DNA from: Sorghum bicolor
Lineage: Eukaryota; Streptophyta; Magnoliopsida; Poales; Poaceae
Reading direction: 5' to 3'
Assembly (NCBI RefSeq): GCF_000003195.3
Contig: NC_012878.2
Coordinates: forward strand, 22,092,071-22,156,070
DNA: 64,000 nt
In this document: piece after piece, positions 47,895-60,510 of the stretch
Layout: each line of letters begins with the position of its first letter
Numbering within the stretch: the first letter of the stretch is position 1
The notes under the pieces: generated by a model
Databases searched by the model: none
What the model was told of the DNA's origin: nothing
Seen by the model: the letters and a program-made list of their open reading frames with translations, nothing else
Program-made: the position numbers and the translations under genes

Positions 47895-50800
47895 AGCAAT
47901 TGGTGTGAAGATTTTGATAATGATCTTGATGTCTGCTAATTTATTGTATCACTAGCTTTAGTAGGTTTATTGTATTTATTTTTCATAATCGTTTCTCCAT
48001 AACATATTTATCTTTCTGCATTATTATTGCATTAGAAAATATAATAAAAATATTTTATATAACTCATTGCATGTTAAATACTAAAACCCCATGTGAATAA
48101 ATTGTGTGGTGTGTAAAAGCCCACACGGATATTCACCGTGGTGGAATAAAAAAAATAAAAGAAAATAAACATGCATTTATCCTGTTCCATTTCCTTTTAC
48201 TTCATAAAAAGATTAAAACCCAAAAAAATATATATATGAAGAAAGAGATCTTGTTGAAACTCTGCTTAGAAAAAGAATTAAGAAAAATCTAAAAAGCTTG
48301 GACAACTAAGGCTTAAGTGGCCAACTACTAATGTTTAATCGGTGCCACATGTTTTGTTGTCTATTTGAGTTTAACATGATTTAAAGAGAGAATCACCAAT
48401 GATCAAGATATCTTCATCAACTTGGAAGCGCTGCAATCATCACTGACATTTTGAAGCTCAAGAATATTGAAGAACATCTGTGTTGTGCGGATTCAAGATT
48501 AAAGACTATGTCAACATTTAGCTTGGGAGAAAGCAATCCTGTTATCTTCGCAAATCAGGCTTGAAGTAAAAGAGTAAAGAATAACAACAAGGTATGTCCA
48601 ACCAATCATCATGCAACATTGAATTAAATTCATCCAAACTTGACTTGTTCAAGCTGGGGGGAATACCTTACACAAAAACATCCTCTGCCATGTTGCTATG
48701 TTGGTTGTCCCTACCATAAAGACATGCTCAATTTGTTAAACACTAATCATTCTACTTCATCCCCACTTGAGTAGATCTCTATAATGTTGTCATGCTACCT
48801 TTGTCTATTCACAAGTAAGTGTTGGTTTGGAAGTACTCGCCATACTTCCATTGGCATTTAAATTAAGCATGGTGCTTAGGTTAAATAGCCTTCCTTCCTT
48901 ATTCCATTGCCATACTTCCATTGGCATTTAAATTAAGCATGACATTTAACTGCTTGTGTAGACACTGGTATATTTTGTTGGACTAACCCCTGCAGGAAAA
49001 TTTTCAATATCGATTGAGAAGTCCTGAGATAAATTCAGAATGGATATAAAGAGGGAGACACATGAAGTTTAACAATTTGCACAAGAAAGACATAGCTCGT
49101 CCATCATAGAGAGATAATCCATGGAACAAGACGAAGAGTGCCACGAACAAGATGCACAACAATTGAGAAAGAAAAGCTTCCACAAGGTGATATTGCACCA
49201 TCACTCTTCAATGAAGGTAACATCTTAAGGTATGTGACTGTCACTGTTATAAGCTTCTCCTTGATCCTGGCATGCACATGGATAAAAAGACAAACATGTA
49301 TGATTTATAACTCCAAATTAACCAACCCAATTGATTCAACATGTTTAGTCCTTTAATCTTTGTTCCCGGTACTACCTTCTTGATCCCACACTCGTAACCA
49401 TATGAGCTAAAATGTTGCACATCCGGTCTTTGGAAAATGATAGTCATGTAAAGAAAAAAATATTTACTTAGATAGATTATCTTTCCATAAGGTTGAGTGA
49501 TCTAATCTGACAAATGTTTTAAATGCTACACTCATGATCTTATCATCCATCAACTTTGTCTTGCTCACTATGCTTAAGGTTAGAGAAGAACAAATACACT
49601 TTTGGTTTTGTTGGTGTTTTCCACAAATAGGGCCCATACACTTGATCTCTGCCTTGTCTCTATGAGCAGGATACACTTCGAGCAAAACATGGAGGAGTTT
49701 TTTAACTCCTAGACTCTACCAAGTGAAGCATCTGGATCTACGAGCACAAACACACTGAGGAAGATGCTGCCAACGCCGCACTTCGAACTGCTGGGCAAAC
49801 GAAAAACATGGGCGACACCGTATCAAGAGGTGCAGATGTCAAGGTCCACACCTAACTCAAATGACGCACCTAAAGAATGAACACGGTGAGAAGTCTTGTT
49901 CAGAAGACTTAAAACATTGAACCCTCGCCGAAAGGTAAAATCGGTAGTTATCCATATTTATCCTTTCTGCATTCCATTTTTTCTTAAATTATTTACTTTC
50001 CTTAAATGGCTTGTTAGTTAATCATGCTATCTTGAAAAGAAAATAAAATTTTACAAACAGTAAGCCCCATGTGAGTATGCTCGTGGCATAAAACCCATTC
50101 ACTGTGGTGGCGTAAAAATAAAATAAATATATTCTTGTCCTATAAAAATGAAAATATAAAAATAAATTTATGATCCTACTAAAGAGAGTAATATTTATTA
50201 GAGGAAGCTCAACATGATAAAGGCTAAGAGATTTTGTGCTAACACTTAACCAGTTCCACAATGCTTTTTTGTCTATTTGAGCTCCACAGAATTCAAGGAT
50301 CAATGAAGACTAGCAGACGGAGGATATCCTAATTGCTATCAGGGTGCTACCAATATTCAAATACACCTACGCCACCTGCTAGCTACATCAGAAGAAATTA
50401 CGTTAAAATCCAGCTTGGGGGAGAGCACCCCTATTTATTCAGCTAAGTGTTTCTACTCACATTTATACTTTACTCAGATAATAAAAAAAATTCATAATCA
50501 TAAAAACCCAATTAAACATTTTGTGCTTATATATATATATCATTGCTTAGTTTGCTAAATAAATAAATAAAGTGTCTATGCCAAACTGAACTTCAATGAG
50601 AAACTCATACATGGATATGATGAATAGTTGCTCTGCCAAGTACCTAGTATTCAAATTTGAGCTCTTTCTCAACTTTAGACATAACTGTTATAATTTAAAG
50701 CTTGCTCTAAACCTGAATTTGCGGGAAGAGTACCTGATCAAAAGTCTAAGTCGTTAACACATATGATATGGGAAGGTTGAGCTGCTGTTTATCTGTTTCT

Positions 50801-52050
50801 AGAGATGCTAGAATTTTAGAGAATTTTATCTTTGAAAATCTTTAAAATGTTGCATGATGTGTTCCTGTATGATGATAGTTTAAAATCCTACCACAGCCAT
50901 ATATACAAGCTTATTAGACTATGAACCATATATTTACTTTTTACTGTTTATGAGCATTGAGTGTGGTCAAGCTGTGTAGACCATTAGGAGCTTGTCATGC
51001 GGTTAAAATCAAGATTCACTTGCACGTTCACTCATCCATGTTGCTTCTACTCCAGAAGTACGCATCCACATACATCCACTCATTTCCATATCTAGATTCA
51101 CCTAAAATTATTCTACTCCAATCTAGGAGAGAATAGCCAAAAATATTATCCTATCCCTATTATTCCCTGTGAAATAAATGCTCGAGATATTTTGGTTACT
51201 ACCACTTGCTACATTATTCTAGGAGGGTGAGTGCTCTGAAAAAAAGTGAATACGAGGAAATAAAAAGTGGCAAATGCCTGAAACCTCGAAAAAAGAGAGA
51301 AAAAGTGAGACGAGAGGTAAAAATGGACAAGTGTCCGACAGTAGAATTAGGTGTACAAGATACCCACATGAGAGAAAAGAAAAATAAAATATAGAGCATC
51401 TCATTCCCCTCAAAAGTCACAAGTGCAAGAAAGGTATGTACCCCCTCAAAAGAGCAAAAGTAGAATTAGACTTTCACCATTATCACCATTCATTCACCAC
51501 ACATGCACATCTTGATTTGACTTATTGACTTATTCTTCTGGATCCATAGTTTGACTATGCAATAAGTGTCTTGTAAGTATGTATTAGCTGTCTCCCACCT
51601 ATGAGCTCCAGATATCAAAATCTTATTAGAGTAGCGTGAGAGAGAATGCAATACCACTATGCCTCATACCAAAAATACCACATACTTTGAGAGAAGGCAT
51701 ACACCATTACTGCCTTGGTAAGGATCCAGAAATACCACAAAAGAGAGACTAGAGAGAGTCATACAAGGAATCTCTGAGTTTTATTTGAAAATCTGCAAAA
51801 ACTCTAGAGCTATAGTTAATTGAAGAATAAGAGACATGGCGCTTGACTAGACCATTCTATCTTTTAACTGCTCAAGACATAAGTGACGGTTGCAAGCCCC
51901 ATGGTGGAAGTAAAATGAGTAAGTTTAAATCTTAAAAGTTTACCCTATCCCAGAGATGAGATCTTGTTTGAACGCATATGTACCTTTAAGGAATGAAACC
52001 ACTGCAAAAACTCTTGAGTCCATCTTTGCTTAGGGACGAGCAAAGGTTAA
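47895..52050 (+). other. non-coding interior of Ath-2 with a repeated module
   Basis: No frame longer than about 100 codons and no gag, protease or pol motif. Two related blocks, about 48085-48670 and 50060-50430, share in order a CCCCATGTGA phrase, CAC-GTGGTGG, TTGTCTATTTGAG and a purine run (AGCTGGGGGGAAT and AGCTTGGGGGAGAG). The part from about 50040 onwards corresponds to the Ath-1 region 9056-11060. Confidence 0.65.
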
Positions 52051-52063
52051 CCTTGGGGGAGCT
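52051..52063 (+). promoter_or_regulatory. polypurine tract of Ath-2
   Basis: CCTTGGGGGAGCT immediately before the 3' LTR. Confidence 0.75.
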
Positions 52064-53246
52064 TGTTGACTGTCCTTAATGCTCACATTTAACCGTCAAC
52101 TAATTATGAAAAAGGATCCAAATGCAAGCGACACATAGACTTCGGGTTTCATCTGACAGATTTCCACGAGTTTTGGTGTTTGTTTATTTCTGCAGGGGGT
52201 TATCAGAAAATACGAAAGAAAGGCCAACACGTCCGGTTTACATAGAGAATTAATGTGTACGGTAATTTTCCATAATCAGGAAGACTCTAGAAGCAACTCG
52301 ACCGAAGCGGAGCCGAGACGGGCCTGGGACCAGGGCGCCCGCCCTGGTACAAGCACCAATCATAGAATCGAGTACACCATTACAAAGATCTCGTCGAGCT
52401 GATCAAAATGCATATATTATTTGCTATATTTGGAGTTTGGAATCAGGAGATATTAATAAAAGAAGGACTCCACATAAAAGTGCTGCGGGATTAATTGGGC
52501 CCAAATCAGATTTTGGTCCATTAAGGCCTATGTGCATTTTAATGAGATATGGTGGAAAGTTTAGTACCACATCGCCTGCTGAACCAAAAACACACAAAGA
52601 AGGACTATATAAGCAAGGCCCCTGGCCCCTGGAGGAGAACATATCATTATAGAGTTGAGAGGTGCCCTCGAAGGATAACCTTTCCTCTATAGAGAATTAG
52701 GTCTAGACATTCCAATGTAGTAGATTAGTTCTAGTCGGGAGTTAGAGAGAGCGGAGTTGCGCTCCGGTTCTGGAGAAGTCTCTAGAGTTTGGGTATGTCT
52801 TTATTGTAAGACTTATGCTTTAATATATTTATCTTCTCTATTTACTTTTATGCCTTTATTATTATCGAGTAGTGTAGTTGTTATATTTTGGCATAGGATC
52901 TCCGTTCGCATCGAGTGCTCTAGTTATTCATGGTAATTAGAGTAGTAATCGTTAGTGTAGACGTGGTGTCTATACTAGAGGTTACCTAAGGTTGCACCCA
53001 GTTCTGCGGATTGTTGTGTTAGCCCTAGGGTAGTGACAGCTCTAACGGTCGACGTATTCCACCTCGTTCGGATCGATGTTTGTAGGACCGTAGTCAGAGC
53101 TTCCCAGCCCCCTTCTCGTCTGTTTCTGTGGTTGGTGTTCTGATGTCCCAAAGTGCTAATATGTGATTGCTATATCTATTCATTCTTTGTTATCATAGAA
53201 CTGAAGTAATAGAGAAGTATACAGGAACCTAGGTCTCTCCCGTTGT
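52064..53246 (+). repeat. Ath-2 3' LTR, cut by Tat-C
   Basis: Matches 46399-47580 until CCCGTTGT, then switches to the TGTCGGTG start of Tat-C. A short block near 52330 lacks the duplicated wording present in the 5' LTR around 46670-46700. Confidence 0.9.
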
Positions 53247-54299
53247 TGTCGGTGTTTTCCCCATGGGGGTCACACCAACGAGTGAATTTGTATGCGTGCT
53301 CCCTTTTCTAGATGGTGATGCAAGAAGACACAGAGATTTATCCTGGTTCGGGCAAGAGAAGGCCCTACGTCCAGCGGGGGAGGGGAGTTTTTATTATCTT
53401 GCACCTAAGTGCTTGTATAGGGGTGAATACAAGTGCGTATGAACTGGGATGAAATATGAAGACTCTACTACGTGTGGTTGTAGTGTTGCCTGATGTCCCC
53501 CGTGTTCGTTCCCGGGTTTCCCCTTTTATAGTTCCAAGGAGGGACCTAGGGTACATGTATAGGTGTCAGAGTAGGGGTCGATAGAGGCATGGCGCACTGA
53601 CCTACTCGAGGCCTCCGTACCGGCGTGGTCTCGAGTCGTCCCGTCCTGGTAGCTTGATGATGATTACGCGTGCCCTTATATCCCGCTCTGCATGCCGTCT
53701 TGGGCTGGTTTGTCTGCCGCACGCCTGTACGGTATAGCGTCGGGTACGTCGGGGTAGTTGCTGGGTTGTCAGTCGACGCCCAACCCTTCCCCAGGAAGGA
53801 AACATGTCTGGTCGGGGGTCGGACGCCATGTAGCGCCTTGCTATCCAGGGTGTTGACTTTAGATGTCTCGAGGGGGTCCTGATTAGACGTTCCATCCCTG
53901 CTTCCCGCGCCCTGACACGCGCTGGGTTGTTTGGTGGGGAAGGCTGCAAAAAGAATGACGGGACGGGTGCCTGTTCCCCATCACGCTTCCCATGACTGGC
54001 ATGTTAGGTGGGAAAGCGACAGGCGCATTATATGCCCTGGCTTCCGCGCGCGCGTCAGGCGGCGGGCGGCGTCCTTGCGTTCGACGCCTCCTGATTCGCT
54101 CGAGCCTACTCCCGTATTCGATGGTAGTTGGCGCTCGAGCCCAGATCGATTCGCTCGACGCCTTTTCTATCTTCAAGGCTGCGGTCGTAGATGAATGTAC
54201 ATATGGCTGAATAGAGCATCGAGTTGAGGGCATCGATCTGCGTATGGGAAATCTCGTTATGTGCATCAGTTAGGATACCCCTTACTGATACCCTCGACA
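53247..54299 (-). repeat. Tat-C 3' LTR
   Basis: 1053 bp, TGTCGGTG to CCTCGACA. It is bounded on the right by a polypurine tract read on the minus strand and on the left by Ath-2 LTR sequence. Confidence 0.88.
53524..53530 (-). promoter_or_regulatory. TATA box of Tat-C 3' LTR
   Basis: The minus strand reads AACTATAAAAGGGG, a good core promoter about 770 bases into the LTR, leaving about 280 bases for R and U5. Confidence 0.65.
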
Positions 54300-54316
54300 G
54301 TAGCCCCCGAGTCTCC
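54300..54316 (-). promoter_or_regulatory. polypurine tract of Tat-C
   Basis: GGAGACTCGGGGGCTAC on the minus strand abuts the LTR, the typical form in Tat elements. Confidence 0.8.
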
Positions 54317-55070
54317 ATTTGAGTTCTGGCGCTCGAGTGGAGGTTGTATTCCTTGGCCATATTTCCGTGGGGGCGCGCGAGCGACCCCGTGGGGGTAACC
54401 CCCGAGCCCTTGGAGGAGTTTTTGACTCCTTCGAGGGTTATATTGCCTGATTCGCAGAAACGCTGTCGACACCAGTGGTGGAAGGTTCTGATTGGCTCGT
54501 TTTGCGAGGAGGTTTTGACGTAATCTCGATAGAGCGAGCGTCATCCACCCCAGATTGAGTTCCTAACGGGTAGTCCAAGTGAGAACCTGTGCCCCTTTCG
54601 AGGGGGTCAGCTGCAGCCCAGAGGCGTTCTCATAAAGCGGGGTCGACGTGGTCGAGGATACTGGCCTCGTTCGATAGAGTCCAGCGGCGGGGGGATTCCT
54701 CTCGACTGTCTCGACCCTACCTTAGACGTCCCCTACGAGTCTTCGAGGCGGGCCTCGATTTTCGACCACTCGCTGGGGACCCCTGACTCTGGCGCTCGAG
54801 ATCGGCTGTCGAAAACTTTCAGAGGGCCAGCCTACGACCTCTCGAGGCTTTCATGGGTGCGTTCCTTGGCTTACAAGGGAAGGAAGAGGCTGTGGCGGTT
54901 CGCCTTTTTACCCGTTGGGCGCGCCTTTTTAGGCGGGAGCCGTTGCGACTCGGTTCCGGCGCGGAATTCGGAGCGTCCCATCTGTGAGGAGGAAAAAAGG
55001 ACCGTTAGGCGGTGCATTTATGGTGGGAGTTACCTCATTTATCGGATCTGTCCGTTGGTGGACTGCTGCC
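54317..55070 (+). other. upstream region of the Tat-C antisense gene
   Basis: No gene is supported. GC-rich, with frequent TCGAG/CTCGA words. It lies between the purine tract and the TATA box at 55071 and probably holds the antisense-gene promoter. Confidence 0.5.
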
Positions 55071-55078
55071 TATAAATA
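55071..55078 (+). promoter_or_regulatory. TATA box of the Tat-C antisense gene
   Basis: TATAAATA, 148 bases before the ATG at 55219, in a CCTATAAATACGCC context typical of plant core promoters. Confidence 0.72.
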
Positions 55079-55218
55079 CGCCATGGCATCGCCGCCGTTC
55101 TCCCTTCCGCCTCCTGTCTTTGTTCTTGCCTTAGCCCTCTCGCCGTCTTAGCTCCCTTGCAATCTCACGCGTGCGCACCCCCTCGAGCAGTAGCGAAACC
55201 GCTCTCCTTCCATCCAAG

Positions 55219-58177
55219 ATGCCTGTGAGACTCGTCGCCGCCGTTGACTGGCGCCCGTCGTCGATGACGGAGCGCCGGTTACTAGAGCTTGAGAGGGAGG
55301 GACTCCTGCGCCACCGCACATCGCAGTCATCGCCGGAGTGGATCGCACCGGTGGCGGACCACCGGGAGCCTAGGCCGCCCAAGGGCTACGTGGTCTCGTT
55401 CGCCAAGTTCCACCGACACGGCCTGGGCACTCCTCCGAGCCGCTTCATGCGGGCGCTCTGCCACTATTACGGGGTGGAGCTTCAGCACTTCTCCCCAAAC
55501 GCCATCACCGTCGCGGCGGTCTTTGCCACGGTGTGTGAGGGCTATTTGGGGATGATGCCCCACTGGGAGCTGTGGCTCCACCTCTACAGGGGCGAGCTCT
55601 TCAACGCCCCCACCGGGACCACTGGCATGAGGAAGCCTGTGCGGGCGGGATGCCTCAACCTCGTGCTGAAGACGGGGAAGACGGAGAGGCCGCGCGAGTA
55701 CATCCTGGTGGGATTGTCGACGAACCACGCCGGCTGGGACTCCCAGTGGTTCTATCTGCGGAACGACGACGATCTCTTACCCGCCTACACCGGTCGCCTG
55801 ATCACAGAGCGTCCGGCGGACTGGACATACGGTGTCGTCCAAGCCCATCAGTCGCGGCTTGACCCCCTCCTCGACGCCCTGAAGAAGCTACGCTTGGAGG
55901 GCCTGTCCGCCGCTCTCGTCCTCTCGGCCGTCCATCGTCGAAGGGTTCTCCCGCTGATGTCTCGGCCACTGAGGATGGATGAGATGGGACCCGGTGTTTC
56001 ATCCAGGGACCTCGAGGCATGCTGGATGTCGAATGAGGCCCTGGCGAACGATGAAGCCGCGGCCCGGGTCAGGGCGGCCATTGCCGGCGAGTTCAAGCCG
56101 GAGCATGTCAACGGCTTCCCCATGAGGCCCGATGCGGGCTCGATTGACCTGGTACGTTCCTTTCTTGTACATGGCTCTGATTCTTGATTTCTTTCGAACC
56201 CTCTTTAAACTTGCTTTTGTTCTGACATGGACAAATCGATGTCCGATCCTCGAGGCCTCCTATAAAGGAGGATGAGGTCGACCGTGACAAGCGGCGCCGG
56301 TCCGCCGAGAAACAAAAGGCTGCTAAGGACTCGGAGAGGAAAGAGGACAAGAAGAAGAATCTCGACCGCCAAGCGTTAGAGGCGTGTCGAGCTAAGTCCA
56401 GGCAAAGGGGGGAGCCTGAGGAAGAATCCCCCAGCGAGGACGACGGCGGAGACGGCGATGACGACAGCGACGACTCCGAGGGGATGGCGTCTCGCCTTGA
56501 CCGGATCCTTGAGGGTACGCCTCGAGGCGACATCGACGTCCCGCGGACAGGAGCGCCGAAAGAGGGCCCAAGCGGATCTCATCGCCCCCGCGCCGACACC
56601 CCTCCCGCGCCAGCGCCAAGTCGGGCTGTCCCGCACCATCAACCTCCCCCTGCGCCCAAGATGGGTGGCCGGGCTAAGCCCCAGGCGACGGGGCTGTTGA
56701 CCCGCGGTCGCGCCGCGGCCTCTGAGAAGGTAGAGTCAGGCCGTAGGAGCGCCAGTCCCGGTGTTCGCCCAGCGGGAGACGCTGGGCAAAGACCAGCACC
56801 TGCCCTCGAGGGGCATGGAGCCTTGACGCGTGGTGGCTCGAGGCCCATCGGTTGAGGTACCGGCAGGCGAGCCGTTCTCCCTGTGGGGTAAGTCCTTCGA
56901 CGTTGTGGTTCTTATTTTCCTGATTCTTTGCGTTTTCTCATATAACGGTCTTCTTTATGCTCGTTCCTCTTTTCTTAGATTGAAGCGGATGCTCGAGCAG
57001 GCTCAGCCTTCAATGGCGAAGAGGCTCAAGGTGGGAGCGGCCTCCAAGGAGCCAGGTCAGTAGCTTATTCATGGGATTTGTGTTGCTCTTACGTCGGCCA
57101 TCATATTGACCTTGTTTTGCGTTCTATAGGCTCCTCCGACCCTCAACCACCAACCGGCACCGAGAGCGCCCCACCCCGTCCCCTGGTGGGTGGGCCTGCC
57201 CCGTCGTCACCAAAGCAAATCGAGACGCCTCGGAGGAGGCCCTGTCTTACAAGAATGTCGTTGCAGACCTAGACAAGGAGAAGGGCCTCCTCAAGACCGA
57301 CCTGGACTCCATCCGAGAATCCTTCCGGAGGATAAAGGTGGAGTATGTGGACAGCGAGGTCGCTAGGGGCGCCGCGCAGGAGGCAAAGAAGAAGGCCCTC
57401 GAAGACCTCGAGGCGGAGCGGGCTCGATCCCGCAGGCTCTCTGACGACGTCAATCGTCTGAAGGGAGAGCTGCTAGAGAAGAATGGAGCCATTGCTCAGG
57501 CTGGCAAGGCGATCGAGGATTTTCATGTTGCCAACACTGAGCTGGCATGCTCCAACAAAGAGATCGAGAGGGGAAACACCAAATTAGTTGGCGAGAACAC
57601 GGCCCTAGAGGAGAGCGTCTGTGGTACGTTTCTATTGTCGTATTTTCTTTTTGAGGTGTGCTTGGTTTTATCTAAAGTTTTTGCGTTGGCATAAATAGGG
57701 CTTAAAGACGAGCTCTTGGCCGCCCAAGTCGAGGCTCGCAACGCCCAGGCCCAGCTCGAGGGGGAGGTTGCTTTGAACCGTCGACTGCGGACGGTGATAA
57801 GCGATCTCTCGACCTCTTGGGAAATCGTGCCCATGGACGAGTCAAAGGAGGAGGCTCGAGGCGACGCGCTGGTTGATCAGCTGTGCTACTTAGGCACGAC
57901 GCTGAGAGATCGGGTGCGTGACGCGCTCCATATCGGGGTTAAGCGGGCGATGGCGGTTGTCTGCTCGGGCTTTTCCTACGATATGGAGGTGGTGTCTCAT
58001 GGCTTTGTTACCGACATCTCCAAGACTGACGCGGAGAAGGAGGAGAGGCTCCACGCCATGATCGATGATGCGGAGGTTCCTGGGGAGAGGTCGGCCAAGC
58101 TATTTGAGCTCGAGGTACTTCCCCCTGAGGCTAGCTCAGGCGCAGGCGAGGGTGGTGAGGACCGTGATGCGGACTAA
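55219..58177 (+). pseudogene. Tat-C antisense gene: gypsy-type-transposon domain plus coiled coil, five exons
   Basis: Plus strand, convergent with pol. Exon 1 (55219-56151, 311 codons, MPVRLVAAVDWRPSSMTERR) carries the domain named putative gypsy type transposon (PF04195) from memory of its wording: PPKGYVVSFAKFHRHGLGTP, RFMRALCHYYGVELQHFSPN, MPHWELWLHLYRGEL. Likely later exons are about 56229-56887 (charged, Pro-rich), 56979-57055, 57130-57623 and 57699-58177, with GT-AG introns between; the acceptor of intron 1 looks damaged. Exons 4 and 5 form a long coiled coil. A TGA at about 56852 breaks exon 2, so the copy is probably dead. Such antisense genes are known in Tat elements, with unproven function. 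Confidence 0.8.
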
Positions 58178-58712
58178 GGCCTCCGAGCCTGCTCTGGGTG
58201 CCTGGGGCCCCTTGTATAGTACTCTGTTAACTTGTCTTTAAGTAATACAATGTCTTTAAGTGGTTTGTCAAATGTTTATTTGTCTTTCCGCTCGAGGTTC
58301 TTTTATCTCTCTTTGCGCCTATATTTGTATTCCTCGTTTGATCTTTCGTTTAAGGCGATCTCTGTTGCCTCAAGGGTGAGGAAGCGAGTAGAGTTTCCGT
58401 AGCCCGGGGGCGTAGGAGTTCTTAGGCTCGTCATTTCTCGGCCCTTAAGGGGCTCGAGGTGCCTCTACTACTCGACCATACGAGATTACTGATAGGAAGA
58501 AAGGGTTACTTGGTTTTTTCGACGCTTGGGGGGGTCGCCCCCCTGCTAGCCCCCGAGGGAGTATCGACTATGAGGGGTCTTGGTTGGTACTCCCTTCTAA
58601 CGTCGAGATTTGTGAAAAAGTAAATCGCTCGAGGGAAAGACTTCATTTATTCATGCATTCATTTACAAGGCCTCAGTACAGAATGTACGCAGGAACATAA
58701 AGCTTTGAAATT
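58178..58712. other. convergent spacer between Tat-C antisense gene and integrase
   Basis: About 535 bases, non-coding. T-rich and TAAGTAATACAATG-like sequence near 58237 may be the antisense-gene polyadenylation region. Minus-strand pol transcripts would overlap it. Confidence 0.6.
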
Positions 58713-60065
58713 CTAGGGGTAGAATCGACGTAGCTGTTCGATGTTCCACGCGTTGGTGAAGATCGCCCCCTTTTCGTCCGCGAGCTTGTATGTCCCTGGC
58801 TTCAAGACCTCGGCCACCACATATGGGCCCTCCCAGGGTGGAGTCAGCTTGTGGCGTCCTTGATTGCTTTGCCGCCGTCGTAGGACAAGGTCGCCCACGT
58901 TTAAGTCCCTCTTGCGCACGTGCTTGTCGTGGTAGCGTCGAAGTTTCTGCTGGTATCTGGCAGAGTTGAGGAGGGCCATGTCTCGAGCTTCCTCGAGTTG
59001 GTCGACCGCATTTTCTTGAGTCTCCTTATTTGATTGCTCGTTGTATGCTTTGAGTTGAGGGGATCAATACTCGAGGTCTGTTGGGAGCACAGCCTCAGAG
59101 CCATAGACCATGAAGAATGGGGTGTATTTTGTGGCTCTGCTCGGCGTCGTCCTTAGGCTCCATAGGACCGAGGAAAGCTCCTCGACCCATTTCTTGCCGA
59201 ATTTCTTCAAGCGATTGTAGATCCTTGGTTTGAGTCCCTGCAAAATCATACCGTTGGCACGCTCGACCTGGCCGTTAGTTCGAGGGTGGGCTACCGCAGA
59301 CCAGTTCACACGGATGTGATGCTGATCGCAGAAGTCCAATAACTTCTTGCCGGTGAACTGGGTGCCGTTGTCAGTGATGATGACATTGGGAATCCCAAAC
59401 CGGTGGATGATGTCGGTGAAGAAAAGGACGGCTTGCTCGGAACGGATATTGGTGATGGGTCGGGCCTCCATCCATTTGGAGAACTTGTCAACAGCCACCA
59501 GCAAGTGGGTGTACCCCCCTTTTGCCTTTTGTAGAGGCCCTACTAAGTCGAGCCCCCATACCGCGAAAGGCCATGTGATCGGGATCATCTGGAGAGCGTG
59601 GGCAGGCAGGTGCATCTGCTTGGCGTAGAATTGGCACCTGTGGCATGAGCGTACGAGCTCGATGGCATCAGCTACGGCCGTTGGCCAGTAGAAGCCTTGT
59701 CGGAAGGCGTTCCCTACGAGGGTCTGTGGAGCAGCATGGTGGCCACAAGCCCCCGAGTGTAGATCCTCGAGGAGTTTTCGGCCTTCTTCTACGGTGATGC
59801 AACGCTGTAGGACACCTGTTGGGCTTCGTCGATAAAGCTCATTGTCCTCGCCGTAGATTACATATGATTTGGCCCGTCGAGCGATACGACGGGCCTCGGA
59901 TCGATCTTCTAGAAGCTCGCAGCAGATTAGACAGTCGAGGAATGGCGTGCGCCAGTCGAATGGTCGATCGGGACATCGCTCCACCTCCATTACCTCAGTT
60001 GCCATTAATAGCGCGTCGACGGTGTCGGTTTGCTGGACAGGAGCGGCATCGACGCCTGCCCCCAA
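58713..60065 (-). pseudogene. Tat-C integrase
   Basis: The minus-strand frame gives the zinc domain (H in LHSGACGHHAAP, CHRCQFYAK), the DDE core (WGLDLVGPL, IITDNGTQF, NGQVERAN) and a basic C-terminus ending GTYKLADEKG, WNIEQLRRFYP and a stop at 58713. A TGA near 59062 after TDLEY and a shift between 59064 and 58979 split it. Near the N-terminal end, 60065 upwards joins the aRNH. Catalytic residues are intact. The domain would insert Tat-C cDNA into the chromosome. Confidence 0.88.
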
Positions 60066-60510
60066 GCCTAAGTCGACGGATGGCTCGTGAAGATCTCTCG
60101 AGAACGCGTCAGGTGGTACCGTGCTTCGAGTCGATGCGATCTTGGCGAGTTCGTCGGCCGCCTCGTTCTAGCGTCGGGCGATGTGGACGAGCTCGAGGCC
60201 GTGGAACTTATCTTCGAGTCGACGGACTTCCTTGCAGTATGCCTCCATTTTCGGGTCGTGGCAGCTCGAGGTCTTCATCACTTGGTCGATGACGAGCTGG
60301 GAGCGCCTCGGACGTCGAGGCGTCAGACTCCTAGCTCGATGGCAATCTTGAGACCGTTGACGAGAGCCTCATACTCCGCGACGTTGTTGGACGCGGCAAA
60401 ATGAATCCTGATGACATACCTCATATGAACGCCTAGAGGTGAGATGAACAGCAAGCCCGCCCCAACTCCCATCTTCATGAGGGACCCATCGAAATACATC
60501 GTCCACAACT
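60066..60510 (-). pseudogene. Tat-C second RNase H (aRNH)
   Basis: Starts at WTMYFDGS (first Asp), continues with NNVAEYEALVNGL (Glu) and then loses the frame: a TGA replaces a CGA codon at about 60321 and a 1-base deletion a few codons later destroys the expected RGDSQ motif with the second Asp. Downstream codons toward 60066 still read as RNase H tail (a DELAKIAS-like end) in a shifted frame, with a further CAG-to-TAG stop near 60168. The copy is inactive. Confidence 0.8.

Larger units (their letters stand above)
46399..53246 (+). mobile_element. Ath-2, Athila-like element with non-coding interior, 3' LTR truncated by Tat-C
   Basis: The left LTR is 46399-47868 (TGTTGACGGTCC to TGTCAACA). 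The tRNA-Asp-type primer site is at 47877. A 4.2-kb interior without gag or pol, a purine tract, and the start of the right LTR at 52064 follow. The right LTR stops at 53246, where Tat-C begins; the missing part of about 280 bp should lie beyond the right edge. The 3' half of the interior matches the non-coding part of Ath-1 in reverse orientation, so both belong to one family group. It is more reduced than Ath-1, having lost gag as well. Confidence 0.88.

Noticed and set aside
56108..56533. Ser-rich minus-strand frame opposite the Tat-C antisense gene
   Set aside because: Shadow of the acidic/Arg-rich exon on the other strand.
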